Made by a program: the position numbers and the translations under genes
Assembly (NCBI GenBank): GCA_938003835.1
Contig: CALKXJ010000002.1
Span: 248,001 to 312,000 of the forward strand
DNA: 64,000 bases
Direction of reading: 5' to 3'
DNA from: an uncultured Bryobacteraceae bacterium
GTDB taxonomy: Bacteria; Acidobacteriota; Terriglobia; Bryobacterales; Bryobacteraceae
The notes under the pieces: generated by a model
Databases searched by the model: none
Told to the model about the DNA's origin: nothing
The model's input: the letters and a program-made list of their open reading frames with translations, nothing else
In this document: positions 53,998 through 62,178 of the stretch, one piece after another
Layout: the number at the start of each line of letters is the position of its first letter
How positions within the stretch are numbered: the first letter of the stretch is position 1

Positions 53998-54025
53998 GGC
54001 GGCGCGCCCCCGCCGGGGTGCGCGA

Positions 54026-54031
54026 TAAAAT
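54026..54031 (+). promoter_or_regulatory. -10 box before the enolase-superfamily pair
   Basis: TAAAAT 33 bases before the chosen ATG at 54065; leaves room for the GGGAGG ribosome binding site at 54053-54058. Confidence 0.35.
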
Positions 54032-54064
54032 AGCCGGAATCGAACCATGACAGGGAGGCAGCCG

Positions 54065-55426
54065 ATGAAGCGATCTGTCGCACAGATGATGGGACGCCGC
54101 GGGTTCCTGCGCCGGGCGGCGGGGATAGCCGCTGCGGGTTTCTGGGCCGACGAGACGATTGAGGCCTACCAGCAGAATGTCAACACGAATTCGAAGCCCT
54201 CGGATCTCAAGATCACCGACCTGCGCGTGGCGGTGGTCACCGGCGCTCCGTTCACCTGCCCGCTGCTGCGGATCGACACCAACCAGGGAATTCACGGTCT
54301 GGGCGAGGTGCGCGACGGGGCGAGCGAGACCTACGCGCTGATGCTCAAGAGCCGCATCCTTGGCGAAAACCCGTGTAACGTGGACAAGATCTTTCGCAAG
54401 ATTAAGCAGTTCGGCTGGCACGGGCGGCAGGGCGGCGGCGTCTCGGGCATCGAGATGGCGTTGTGGGATCTGGCCGGAAAGGCCTACAACGTTCCGGTCT
54501 GGCAACTGCTCGGCGGAAAGTTCCGGGACAGGATCCGCTGCTACGCCGACACGGAGATGTCCCCGGACCCCAAAGAGTATGCGCGCCGGATGAAGGAGCG
54601 CCTCGACCGCGGCTTTACGTATCTCAAGATGGATCTCGGCATCGGGCTGGTGGCCAAGACGCCGGGGACGCTGACGCAGCCGCTCGGCCAGACGCCGCGC
54701 GACGTTTTCATGACGCAGCACATGTTCACCGGAATCGAGGTGACCGACAAGGGCATCGGGATGATGGCCGACTACGTGGGCCAGGTCCGCGACATCATCG
54801 GCATGGAGGTGCCGCTGGCGGCCGATCATTTCGGCCACATCGGGGTCAACTCCTGCATCCGGCTGGCCAAGGCGCTCGAGAAGTACAACATGGCCTGGCT
54901 CGAGGACATGATCCCGTGGATGCACATGGAGCTGATGAAGAAGATCACGGACGCGGTGGAGGTGCCCATCCTCACCGGCGAAGACATCTACCTCAAGGAG
55001 GACTTCATCAAGCTGGCGCAGATGCACGCGGTCGACATCGTGCATCCGGACCTGGCGACCGCAGGCGGCATCCTCGAGACGAAGAAGATCGGCGATGCCT
55101 GCCAGGAGTATGGCGTGCCGATGGCGATGCACTTTGCAGGCACGCCGGTCTCCTGCATGGCGAACGTGCACTGCGCGGCGGCCACCGAGGGTTTTCTGGT
55201 GCTCGAGTTCCACTCGGCCGACATCCCCTGGTGGGACGACATGGTCGAGGGGATCGACAAACCCATCGTCAACCGCGGCTTCATCAAGGTTCCCGACGGG
55301 CCGGGCCTGGGAATCCGGCTGGTTGACGAGGTGGTCAAGAAGCATCTGCATCCCAAAAAGCCCGGATACTTCGAGCCGACCGATCAGTGGAACAACGAGC
55401 GGTCGCACGACCGGCTGTGGAGCTGA
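54065..55426 (+). CDS. Enolase-superfamily (mandelate racemase/dehydratase type) enzyme, Tat-exported
   Basis: 453 residues from the ATG at 54065, preferred over 54047 because GGGAGG precedes it by 6 bases. Tat signal (GRRGFLRRAAGIAAAGF). Two-domain enolase fold: capping domain to about 155, then a barrel with K188/D190 (YLKMDLG) and candidate Mg ligands D254 (AADHFGH), E280 (WLEDMIPW) and E306 (TGEDIY). Probably an acid-sugar dehydratase or epimerase of the mandelate racemase/galactonate dehydratase group. The next gene, a related enzyme, starts 6 bases after its stop. Confidence 0.85.
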   Translation: MKRSVAQMMGRRGFLRRAAGIAAAGFWADETIEAYQQNVNTNSKPSDLKITDLRVAVVTGAPFTCPLLRIDTNQGIHGLGEVRDGASETYALMLKSRILGENPCNVDKIFRKIKQFGWHGRQGGGVSGIEMALWDLAGKAYNVPVWQLLGGKFRDRIRCYADTEMSPDPKEYARRMKERLDRGFTYLKMDLGIGLVAKTPGTLTQPLGQTPRDVFMTQHMFTGIEVTDKGIGMMADYVGQVRDIIGMEVPLAADHFGHIGVNSCIRLAKALEKYNMAWLEDMIPWMHMELMKKITDAVEVPILTGEDIYLKEDFIKLAQMHAVDIVHPDLATAGGILETKKIGDACQEYGVPMAMHFAGTPVSCMANVHCAAATEGFLVLEFHSADIPWWDDMVEGIDKPIVNRGFIKVPDGPGLGIRLVDEVVKKHLHPKKPGYFEPTDQWNNERSHDRLWS

Positions 55427-55432
55427 GGCGCC

Positions 55433-56755
55433 ATGCGACGCAGAAATTTTCTGGCCGCGCTACTGGCGTCCGCCCCTCTCAAAGCGGCCCAGAGGCCTGT
55501 TCGGGCGCCCTCGAACCTCAAGATCACCGACGTTCAGGTCCTGGTGACCAACCCCGAGCAGGCGCCGATGACCAACTACGTGCTGGTGAAGATCACCACC
55601 AGCGAGCCCGGCCTGTACGGCTGGGGCGACGCCACCTGCACGGGCAGCGAGTTGGCGGTGGCCCAGATGCTCGAAGAGCATCTGAAGCCCGCGCTGCTCG
55701 GCCGGAACCCGATGGAGCTCGAAAGCCTCTGGCAGACGGTGTATCTGCTGCCGTACTACCGCTCGGGCTCGGTCCACATGTCGGCCGTCAGCGGCATTGA
55801 CATGGCGCTGTGGGACATCAAGGGCAAGGTGGCCGGGCTGCCGGTCTACGAGCTGCTCGGCGGCAAGGTTCGCAAGGAGCTGCTCACCTACCGCAGCGTC
55901 GGCGGCCGGAGCTTCGAGGAGGTCGAGGACGGCGTTCGGCGGCTCATGGAGCGCGGCTACAAGGTGATCAAGGTCCAGGTGGCGCCGCCGGGGGCCGAAT
56001 CGGGCTACGCCGTGCCCTCTTCCCCGCGAGTGGAGCAGGCCACGCGCGAGGCCTACGAGAAGGGCCTGCCGCCGGCGCAGGTCTGGGAGCCGGAACCCTA
56101 CGTGCGCACTCTGCCCAGGTTGCTCGAACACCTGCGCAAGAGGGTGGGCGAGGAGATCGGCTTGCTGCACGACGTGCACGAGCGGATCACCCCGTCCCAG
56201 GCGATTGTGCTCGCCAAGGCCGTCGAACCGTACAACCTGTTCTTCTTCGAAGATCCGCTCCGCCCGGAGCACCTGGACACGTTCCGCATCATCCGGCAGC
56301 AGGCGAGCACGCCGATCGCCATGGGCGAAATCTTCGTCGGCATCTGGGAAGGTCTCGAGCTGATCACGGAGCACTTGATCGACTACGTGCGCCACGATCT
56401 GGCGCACGTGGGCGGCATCACCGCGGGCAAGAAGATCGCCACGCTGTGCGAGCCCTACGGCATTCTAACCGCCTGGCACGGCCCCGGCAACATCTCGCCC
56501 ATTACCCACATGGCCAACTGCCACGTCAGCTACGCCGTGCCCAACTTCGGCATCCAGGAATACTCGGTCGACTGGAAAGCCGGCATCGACGAGGTCTTCT
56601 CGGCCAAGCCCGTCTACCGCGACGGCGCCATCACGATCGGGGAGGCGCCGGGGCTGGGCGTCGACGTCAACGAGGCGGTGGCGCGCAAACGGCCCTACGT
56701 GCGCCGGATGCGTCCGACCATCCGGAGAGCTGACGAGACCCCCTGGCCCTACTGA
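55433..56755 (+). CDS. Enolase-superfamily dehydratase, mannonate dehydratase/RspA-like, exported
   Basis: 440 residues; N-terminal arginines (MRRRNFLAALLASA) suggest Tat export. Barrel ligands D247 (LLHDVHERITPSQA), E273 (FFEDPLRPE) and E299 (MGEIFVG), plus His349 in WHGPGNISPITHM, match the D-mannonate dehydratase (ManD/RspA) subgroup. The end RRADETPWPY also fits that group. Tandem with the preceding paralog, from which it differs clearly, so the two may act on different acid sugars. Confidence 0.85.
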   Translation: MRRRNFLAALLASAPLKAAQRPVRAPSNLKITDVQVLVTNPEQAPMTNYVLVKITTSEPGLYGWGDATCTGSELAVAQMLEEHLKPALLGRNPMELESLWQTVYLLPYYRSGSVHMSAVSGIDMALWDIKGKVAGLPVYELLGGKVRKELLTYRSVGGRSFEEVEDGVRRLMERGYKVIKVQVAPPGAESGYAVPSSPRVEQATREAYEKGLPPAQVWEPEPYVRTLPRLLEHLRKRVGEEIGLLHDVHERITPSQAIVLAKAVEPYNLFFFEDPLRPEHLDTFRIIRQQASTPIAMGEIFVGIWEGLELITEHLIDYVRHDLAHVGGITAGKKIATLCEPYGILTAWHGPGNISPITHMANCHVSYAVPNFGIQEYSVDWKAGIDEVFSAKPVYRDGAITIGEAPGLGVDVNEAVARKRPYVRRMRPTIRRADETPWPY

Positions 56756-56780
56756 CCGGGGGAGGCGGTCGCCGGCTTGC

Positions 56781-56786
56781 TAGGAT
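56781..56786 (+). promoter_or_regulatory. Possible -10 before the small membrane pair
   Basis: TAGGAT 13 bases before the ATG at 56800. Weak evidence; no -35 seen. Confidence 0.25.
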
Positions 56787-56799
56787 AGCCCTTAAGCGG

Positions 56800-57219
56800 A
56801 TGTCGAAGAAGCAAAAGCCCAAACGGGAGCCTCTGCCCCCGCTCAACGTCTGGGGTCATGTGGTGGCGCTCGCCTGGCTGGTGCCGGGCGGCGGCCATTT
56901 CCTGCAAAAAAGGCACGTCCGGGGCGCCATTCTGGGCGGAACGATCACGCTGACGTTCCTGCTCGGCCTGCTGATGCGCGGGAGCATGTTCACGCCGCGC
57001 ACGGGCGACCTGCTGACCACGATCATCAACGTCGGCGGGTTTCTGGGTAACCTGGCCTCGGGCCTGCTCTACCTTCTCACCATCTGGCTCGGCTATGCGC
57101 AGCCCGACGTGGCCGGCCACGTCCACGACTACGGCACAAAGTTCCTGGTGGCCGCGGGGCTGATGAACATCCTGGCGATGGTGGATGCTTTTGAAATCGC
57201 CGCGGGGAGGAAGGACTGA
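56800..57219 (+). CDS. Small multi-spanning membrane protein
   Basis: 139 residues with about four hydrophobic segments (about 20-34, 44-60, 72-98, 108-128) after a basic N-terminus (MSKKQKPKREPLPPL). The motif WLVPGGGHFLQKRHVRGAI is distinctive and resembles the DUF6677-type membrane proteins of Acidobacteria (recognition tentative). Stop overlaps the next start (TGATG). Function unknown. Confidence 0.75.
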   Translation: MSKKQKPKREPLPPLNVWGHVVALAWLVPGGGHFLQKRHVRGAILGGTITLTFLLGLLMRGSMFTPRTGDLLTTIINVGGFLGNLASGLLYLLTIWLGYAQPDVAGHVHDYGTKFLVAAGLMNILAMVDAFEIAAGRKD

Positions 57220-57404
57220 TGCCGAAAGTGACCCTGACGCACTTTGAAGCGAGCCTGCTCATGGCCTTTCTGATTTCGGTGGTGCTGGGCGTGGTGAGCC
57301 GGCGGACCGACGAGGAGCGGTTGCGCTACGGGCTGCGCTGCTTCGGCTACTTCCTGCTGGCGATCTTCGGCCTGGCCTGGCTGATGCGGCTCGGCCACGG
57401 CTAG
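57219..57404 (+). CDS. Very small membrane protein
   Basis: 61 residues with two hydrophobic helices (about 10-27 and 42-58), separated by a charged loop (SRRTDEERLRYG). Coupled to the preceding membrane protein gene by a one-base overlap, so probably a partner of it. Confidence 0.65.
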   Translation: MPKVTLTHFEASLLMAFLISVVLGVVSRRTDEERLRYGLRCFGYFLLAIFGLAWLMRLGHG

Positions 57405-57419
57405 GGGCGAGTAGGGGAA

Positions 57420-57445
57420 GCCGCGGTGCTCAGGAGCCCCGCGGC
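57420..57445. terminator. GC hairpin between convergent membrane gene and rseP
   Basis: GCCGCGG (57420-57426) and CCGCGGC (57439-57445) form a perfect 7-bp stem around a 12-base loop, spanning the rseP stop. No U-tract. Confidence 0.4.
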
Positions 57446-58752
57446 AGGACCTTGGTCAGGTCGTTATAGAGCACGAAGGCCACCACCATCATCAGGAAAA
57501 CGAAGCCGACTTTGATGATGGCCTCCTTCACCGGCAGGCTGAGGTCGCGCCGCAGGGCCATTTCGATTAACAGCAGCAGGATCACCCCGCCGTCCAGGAT
57601 CGGAATGGGCAGCAGGTTGAAGATCGCCAGGTTCAGGCTGACCAGCGCCATCAGCGCAAGAAAGCTGGTTGCACCCTCGCGCGCGGCGTCGCCGCTCAAC
57701 TGCGCGATGCGGATCGGCCCCTCCAGACTCTTGGCGGACATGCGGCGCTCGATGATGCCCTTGAGAAACTCGTAGATCAGCCCGGCGCTCCGCCAGTTTT
57801 GCCGGAGCGACTCGACGAAAGCCTGAGGGAGCGGCAGGCGCGTGTACTCGAGACGCGGGCGCTGGGCAATGCCGATCATCCAGCGCTTTTCACCGTCGAT
57901 TTCCTTGAGCACAGGCTCGACGGTTACCTTTCCCTCGACGCCGTTGCGCGAGTAGGTAATCTCGAGCGGCTTGCCTTGGCTCGCCTTGGCGGCCTCCACC
58001 AGCGTGAGCGCCGAGCGAACCGGTACGCCGTCGACGGCGACGATGACGTCGCCGATCTGAAGACCGGACTTCTGGGCGTTGGTGCCCTCGACCCAGCCCG
58101 CGATCTCGATGTCGACGCCGTGGGACCAGCCGGCATAGCCGATTCCGGTGCGCTCGTGCAGTTCTGGGGTGACCGAGAGCGGAATCCGCTGGCCGTCGCG
58201 TTCGATCACCAGGCGGAGGGGCCGGCGGGCGCTCGCCACCTCCTTGACCAGAATCTCCTCCCAGCTCGGGTTGGGGCGGCCTTCGAGTTCGACGATCCGG
58301 TCGCCTTCGCGGATGCCGGCGCGGGCGGCCGGAGAACCTGGGTCCACGCGGGCAATCACGCCGGGCTCGGAGGCGCGGGCCGGCTTCGGGTACTTGTACA
58401 TGAACAGGCCGGTGAGCACCGCGACGGCGAGCACCACGTTCATGAACGGGCCGGCGGCTGCGATGATGAGCCGTTGCCAGCGCGGCTTGGCGAGGAAGCT
58501 GCGCGGGTCTTCGCTCGCCTGATCCCCCGGCTGCTCGCCCTGCATCTTGACATAACCGCCGAAGAGGATCAGCGAGAAACGGAAGTCGGTATCGCCCCGG
58601 CGGAAACCGAACAGGCGCGGCCCGAAGCCGAAGCTAAAAGTCTCCACGCGAACGTCGAAGAGGCGGGCGGCCCAGTAGTGGCCGAGCTCGTGGACCATGA
58701 TCATGATCCCGAGCAGCACGAGCACCCACCAGATGTTTTCAAAGATGATCAT
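57430..58752 (-). CDS. rseP: Site-2 intramembrane protease RseP
   Basis: Membrane metalloprotease that cleaves anti-sigma factors or signal peptides within the membrane. 440 residues: HELGH zinc motif at 21-25 in the first helix, two periplasmic PDZ domains (around DPGSPAARAGIREGDRIV and EGTNAQKSGLQIGDVIVAVD), and the second zinc motif NLLPIPILDGG in a C-terminal helix. ATG overlaps the dxr stop (ATGA); the dxr-rseP order is common in bacteria. Confidence 0.95.
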   Translation of the reverse strand: MIIFENIWWVLVLLGIMIMVHELGHYWAARLFDVRVETFSFGFGPRLFGFRRGDTDFRFSLILFGGYVKMQGEQPGDQASEDPRSFLAKPRWQRLIIAAAGPFMNVVLAVAVLTGLFMYKYPKPARASEPGVIARVDPGSPAARAGIREGDRIVELEGRPNPSWEEILVKEVASARRPLRLVIERDGQRIPLSVTPELHERTGIGYAGWSHGVDIEIAGWVEGTNAQKSGLQIGDVIVAVDGVPVRSALTLVEAAKASQGKPLEITYSRNGVEGKVTVEPVLKEIDGEKRWMIGIAQRPRLEYTRLPLPQAFVESLRQNWRSAGLIYEFLKGIIERRMSAKSLEGPIRIAQLSGDAAREGATSFLALMALVSLNLAIFNLLPIPILDGGVILLLLIEMALRRDLSLPVKEAIIKVGFVFLMMVVAFVLYNDLTKVLPRGS

Positions 58753-59963
58753 CGAGCTGGGTCATCCTTCCGAGCAGGGGTGGCCGCGCCGACGCGACGG
58801 CGCACGATTTCGCGGGCCACCCGGCGAGATTCGCGGTCGATCTCCAGAACCTCGGCGATCGAGGAGGCTTCGCGCGAGGGAACCCGAGCCAGGGTCTCTT
58901 CGGCAACCTCGGCAATCGCCGGAAAGGGGATCTGCCGGTTCAAGAACGCCTCGACCCCCACCTCGTCGGCAGCGTTCAACGTGCATCCTGCGGAGCCGCC
59001 TGCTCTTTGGGCGTCGTAGGCCAGCCGGAGCAGGGGGAACTTGTCCAGATCCGGGGGCGAGAAGTTCCAGCAGCGGGGGCGAGAGAAGTCGTAGCGCTCG
59101 ACAGGGGCTTCGATGCGCTCCGGATAGGTCAGGGCGTACTGAATCGGCATCCGCATATCGGTGACCGAGATTTGGGCGATCAGGCTGCCGTCGGTGTATT
59201 CGACCAGGGCGTGGACCGACGACTGGGGATGGATCACCACCTCGACCTGGTCCGGCGAGAGTCCGAAAAGCCAGCACGCCTCGATGACTTCAAAGCCCTT
59301 GTTCATGAGCGTGGCCGAGTCGATGGTGATGCGGCGGCCCATCTTCCAGGTGGGATGATTCAGGGCCTGCTCGGGGGTCACCTCCGCGAGCTTCTCGCGC
59401 GGGGTCTCCCGGAAGGGGCCCCCGGAGGCGGTCAGAATCAGGCGCGCCACCTCCTGCCGGCGACCGGCTTTTAGGCACTGGTGAGCACCGTTGTGTTCGC
59501 TATCCACCGGGATGATCTCCGCGCGGGCCTGGCGGGCGGCCTCGAGCACCAGACGTCCGCTGGCGACGAGCACCTCCTTGTTGGCGAGTCCGATCTGCTT
59601 GCCCCGCTTGACCGCCTCGTAGGTGGCCTCAAGGCCCGCGACCCCGACGATCGCCGACATGACAAAGTCCACCTCCGGCGCGGCCGCTGCGGCCACTCTC
59701 GCCTCCGAACCGCAGGCCAGCTCCGGCCATTGCTGGACCGCGAGGGACGTCTCGCGCAGTCTTTCTGTTAGATTCCCCAGGGCGCGTTCGGTTGCAACAA
59801 CCGCCACACGCGGGCGGAACTCGACAATCTGGGCGGCGAGCGCCTCGACGTTCTCGCCGGCCACCAGCGCATAGATCCGGTAGCGTTCCCGGTGCCGCCG
59901 GACGACATCCAAAGTGTTGACGCCGATCGAGCCGGTGGAGCCGAGGATGGTCAGATTGCGCAT
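58749..59963 (-). CDS. dxr: 1-deoxy-D-xylulose 5-phosphate reductoisomerase
   Basis: Second step of the MEP isoprenoid pathway, NADPH-dependent, cytoplasmic. 404 residues from the ATG at 59963 (an upstream TTG is the next in-frame start). ILGSTGSIGVNTLDV is the NADPH motif and PVDSEHNGAHQCL the metal/substrate loop. Preceded by an unusually long leader of about 158 bases with two hairpins and a good promoter at 60129-60157. Confidence 0.95.
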   Translation of the reverse strand: MRNLTILGSTGSIGVNTLDVVRRHRERYRIYALVAGENVEALAAQIVEFRPRVAVVATERALGNLTERLRETSLAVQQWPELACGSEARVAAAAAPEVDFVMSAIVGVAGLEATYEAVKRGKQIGLANKEVLVASGRLVLEAARQARAEIIPVDSEHNGAHQCLKAGRRQEVARLILTASGGPFRETPREKLAEVTPEQALNHPTWKMGRRITIDSATLMNKGFEVIEACWLFGLSPDQVEVVIHPQSSVHALVEYTDGSLIAQISVTDMRMPIQYALTYPERIEAPVERYDFSRPRCWNFSPPDLDKFPLLRLAYDAQRAGGSAGCTLNAADEVGVEAFLNRQIPFPAIAEVAEETLARVPSREASSIAEVLEIDRESRRVAREIVRRRVGAATPARKDDPAR

Positions 59964-60036
59964 CAACGGTTCGGGTCTTGCGCGGCCCGCTGATGGAATG
60001 ATAACACTGTCGCGGGGCGTTGCCGGATGGCGGGTG

Positions 60037-60071
60037 CCTCTGAAGGGGTGCCGGGGAGGTTGCTTCAGGGG
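60037..60071. other. Stem-loop within the dxr leader region
   Basis: CCTCTGAAG (60037-60045) pairs with CTTCAGGGG (60063-60071), 9 bp including one G-U, with a 17-base loop. On the plus strand it is followed by TCTTTTTT (60072-60079), which looks like an intrinsic terminator, yet no plus-strand gene precedes it; both flanking genes are on the minus strand, where it would be an internal leader hairpin of dxr. Confidence 0.45.
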
Positions 60072-60101
60072 TCTTTTTTGTGAGGTTAGTCTCGCTTTGG
60101 T

Positions 60102-60115
60102 GGGAGTTGCCTCCC
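60102..60115. other. Second small hairpin in the dxr leader
   Basis: GGGAG (60102-60106) and CTCCC (60111-60115) pair around TTGC (GCAA on the minus strand, a stable GNRA-type tetraloop). Confidence 0.4.
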
Positions 60116-60128
60116 CGGCCTACTTCCA

Positions 60129-60157
60129 ATAATAATATATGATTTTCGGGAATGCAA
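60129..60157 (-). promoter_or_regulatory. Promoter of dxr-rseP
   Basis: Minus-strand TTGCAT (60157-60152), exactly 17 bases, then TATTAT (60134-60129). Transcription would begin near 60122, about 158 bases before the dxr ATG. Confidence 0.55.
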
Positions 60158-60175
60158 GCGAAAAGTTCGTCCGGG

Positions 60176-61069
60176 TCAGATTTTCTTCACCTGAACCCCC
60201 GCGATATCCTCTAACACTCTGATAATACTGGAGAAATCATCATCGCCGAAGCCGCGAGCAATCGCCGCCTGGTAGATCTGCGCCGTCACCGCCGTGATCG
60301 GCACTGGTACGTGGCACTCCTCGGCGAGCTCCAGAGCGTGCCGGAGGTCCTTTTGCATCCACTTGACGGAGAAGTGGGTGGAAAAGTCCCGGCGTAACAC
60401 GTAAGGTGCTTTAAACGCAATCAGTCCCGAGCGTGCCGCGGTGTTGTTCAGCACCTCGAGCATCAGCTCCGGGTCGATGCCGGCTTTCACCGCCAGCACC
60501 ATCCCCTCGGAGAAGGCCTCCAGGATATTGGATTGGATCAGATTCTGCGCCAGCTTGACGCGCAGCCCCATGCCGGGGCCGCCACAGTAGAAAAGCTGGG
60601 AACCCATCGGCTCGAAAAACGAGCGGACCCGTTCGAAGATCTCCCGCTCGCCGCCGATCATGAAAGTGAGCTTGGCGTTTTCGGCTCCCAGCTTGGAGCC
60701 GGTGCAGGGAGCATCTAGCAGGAAGGCGCCCGCCTGGCGGAGCCGCTCGCCCATCCGGAGGCTGGCGGAGACCGAGATGGTGCTGATGTCGGCGACGACC
60801 GCCCCCGGGCTGACGCCTTCGATGAGACCGGCCGGACCGAGGATGACCTGCTCCGACATCGCGGTGTCGCCCACGCAGACAAAGACGCACTCGGCGTTCC
60901 GGGCCACCTCGCGGGGAGTGGAGCAGGCGTGGGCGCCCTCCTCCTGCGCCAGCCGGACCGCCTTCTGGGCGGTGTGCGACCAGACCCATAGCTCGTGGCC
61001 CGCACGCCGCAGGTTGCGAGCCATCGGATAGCCCATGATGCCCAAGCCAAGATAGCCGAGTTTCGCCAT
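60176..61069 (-). CDS. NAD(P)-dependent oxidoreductase, 3-hydroxyisobutyrate/tartronate-semialdehyde reductase family
   Basis: 297 residues: N-terminal Rossmann domain with GYLGLGIMGYPMARNLRRAG, substrate-binding DAPCTGSKLGAENA, and the catalytic lysine in RVKLAQNLIQSN of the helical C-domain. The family reduces or oxidises short beta-hydroxyacids (3-hydroxyisobutyrate, tartronate semialdehyde) and includes glyoxylate/succinic semialdehyde reductases. Divergent from another hydroxyacid dehydrogenase, with which it shares a symmetrical promoter region. Confidence 0.88.
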   Translation of the reverse strand: MAKLGYLGLGIMGYPMARNLRRAGHELWVWSHTAQKAVRLAQEEGAHACSTPREVARNAECVFVCVGDTAMSEQVILGPAGLIEGVSPGAVVADISTISVSASLRMGERLRQAGAFLLDAPCTGSKLGAENAKLTFMIGGEREIFERVRSFFEPMGSQLFYCGGPGMGLRVKLAQNLIQSNILEAFSEGMVLAVKAGIDPELMLEVLNNTAARSGLIAFKAPYVLRRDFSTHFSVKWMQKDLRHALELAEECHVPVPITAVTAQIYQAAIARGFGDDDFSSIIRVLEDIAGVQVKKI

Positions 61070-61089
61070 GACCGCGATGGAAAACCCTC

Positions 61090-61120
61090 ATTGTACGACG
61101 CGGTTACGCTGTGCGACAAT
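61090..61120. promoter_or_regulatory. Symmetric face-to-face divergent promoter
   Basis: Plus strand: TTGTAC (61091-61096), 18 bases, GACAAT (61115-61120), then GTG at 61129. Minus strand: TTGTCG (61119-61114), 18 bases, TACAAT (61095-61090), then ATG at 61069. Each -35 overlaps the other promoter's -10, so only one direction can be occupied at a time. Confidence 0.5.
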
Positions 61121-61128
61121 GGCCTGCC

Positions 61129-62118
61129 GTGAAGCCATCAGTTCTCATCACCAAGCGGGTCTATCCGGAAGCGGTTGAACTCCTGCGGGAGCGTTACGAG
61201 GTTGACTACGAGGCCACCGATGACGGCCTGAGTGCCGAGCAGCTCGTCGAACGCCTTCGGGGCAAACAGGCGGTGATGAGCCAGCTCACGGACAAATTCA
61301 ACCGGGAGGTCATCGCGCGGCTCGAGGGCTTGAAGATCATCGCCAATGTCGCCGTGGGCTACGACAATGTCGACGTAGCGGCGGCCACCGAGGCGGGCAT
61401 CCTGGTGTCGAACACGCCAGACGTGTTGACGGATTCGACAGCGGACCTGGCCTTCGCGCTGCTTTTGGCCACCGCGCGGCGGATCGTCGAGGGGCATGCT
61501 TTTGTGCATTCCGGGCGTTGGAAGAAATGGGCGATCGACCTGATGGTGGGGCTCGACGTGCACCATAAAACGCTGGGGATCATCGGCTTCGGGCGTATCG
61601 GCCAGGCGGTGGGCCGTCGCGCGCGGGGTTTTTCCATGCGCGTGCTTTATCACGACGCCGTGCGGGCGCCGGCTGAAGTGGAGCGGGAGCTGGGCGCCGA
61701 GGCCGCAGATTTCGAAACGTTGCTTGCCGAGTCGGACTTCGTGAGCCTGCATGTGCCGCTGACAGCTTCGACCCGGCACCTGATCGGCCCCGGCGAGCTC
61801 CGGCGGATGAAGCGGACCGCCATCCTCGTGAACACCTCGCGGGGCCCCGTGGTGGACGAGGCGGCGCTGGCCGAGGCTCTGCACCAGGGAGTGATCGCCG
61901 GCGCCGGCCTGGACGTCTTCGAGCGGGAGCCGGAGGTGCATCCGGGCCTGCTCAACCTCCCTCAGGCGGTGCTGGCGCCCCACATCGGCAGCGCCACCAT
62001 CGAGACACGCCGCAAGATGTGCCTGATGGCGGCGGAAAACGTCCTGGCGGCGATCGAGGGGCGGCGCCCGCCGAACCTCGTAAACCCGGAGCTTTGGGAA
62101 CGCAGGGCTCGGGGCTGA
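61129..62118 (+). CDS. D-2-hydroxyacid dehydrogenase (glyoxylate reductase/glycerate dehydrogenase type)
   Basis: 329 residues from the GTG at 61129, 8 bases after a GACAAT box; another GTG at 61111 lies upstream of the box. NAD motif GFGRIGQAVGRRA, catalytic Arg in NTSRGPVVDE, Glu in FEREPEVHPGL and His in APHIGSATIETR are intact and most similar to GyaR-type glyoxylate reductases. With the divergent semialdehyde reductase it could serve glyoxylate/glycerate metabolism (inference). Confidence 0.92.
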   Translation: MKPSVLITKRVYPEAVELLRERYEVDYEATDDGLSAEQLVERLRGKQAVMSQLTDKFNREVIARLEGLKIIANVAVGYDNVDVAAATEAGILVSNTPDVLTDSTADLAFALLLATARRIVEGHAFVHSGRWKKWAIDLMVGLDVHHKTLGIIGFGRIGQAVGRRARGFSMRVLYHDAVRAPAEVERELGAEAADFETLLAESDFVSLHVPLTASTRHLIGPGELRRMKRTAILVNTSRGPVVDEAALAEALHQGVIAGAGLDVFEREPEVHPGLLNLPQAVLAPHIGSATIETRRKMCLMAAENVLAAIEGRRPPNLVNPELWERRARG

Positions 62119-62132
62119 AGCGCGGGCAGGCC

Positions 62133-62145
62133 GGGCTGAGAGCCC
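62133..62145 (+). terminator. Weak hairpin before wecB
   Basis: GGGCT (62133-62137) and AGCCC (62141-62145) with a GAG loop, followed by TGTAATTTCT. A poor intrinsic terminator for the dehydrogenase gene; TGTAAT (62146-62151) may instead be a -10 for wecB. Confidence 0.3.
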
Positions 62146-62165
62146 TGTAATTTCTGGAGGACCAA

Positions 62166-62174
62166 ATGCTATGA
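62166..62174 (+). other. Two-codon minigene (ATG CTA TGA) ahead of wecB
   Basis: GGAGG (62156-62160) is spaced 5 bases from an ATG at 62166 that encodes only Met-Leu before TGA. This is the best ribosome binding site in the region, yet it is out of frame with wecB, whose ATG at 62179 has only AAGG directly in front. Confidence 0.4.
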
Positions 62175-62178
62175 AGGC

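Noticed and set aside
60037-60079. A true intrinsic terminator for a plus-strand gene
   Set aside because: No plus-strand gene lies upstream within reach; kept only as an unexplained stem-loop in the dxr leader.
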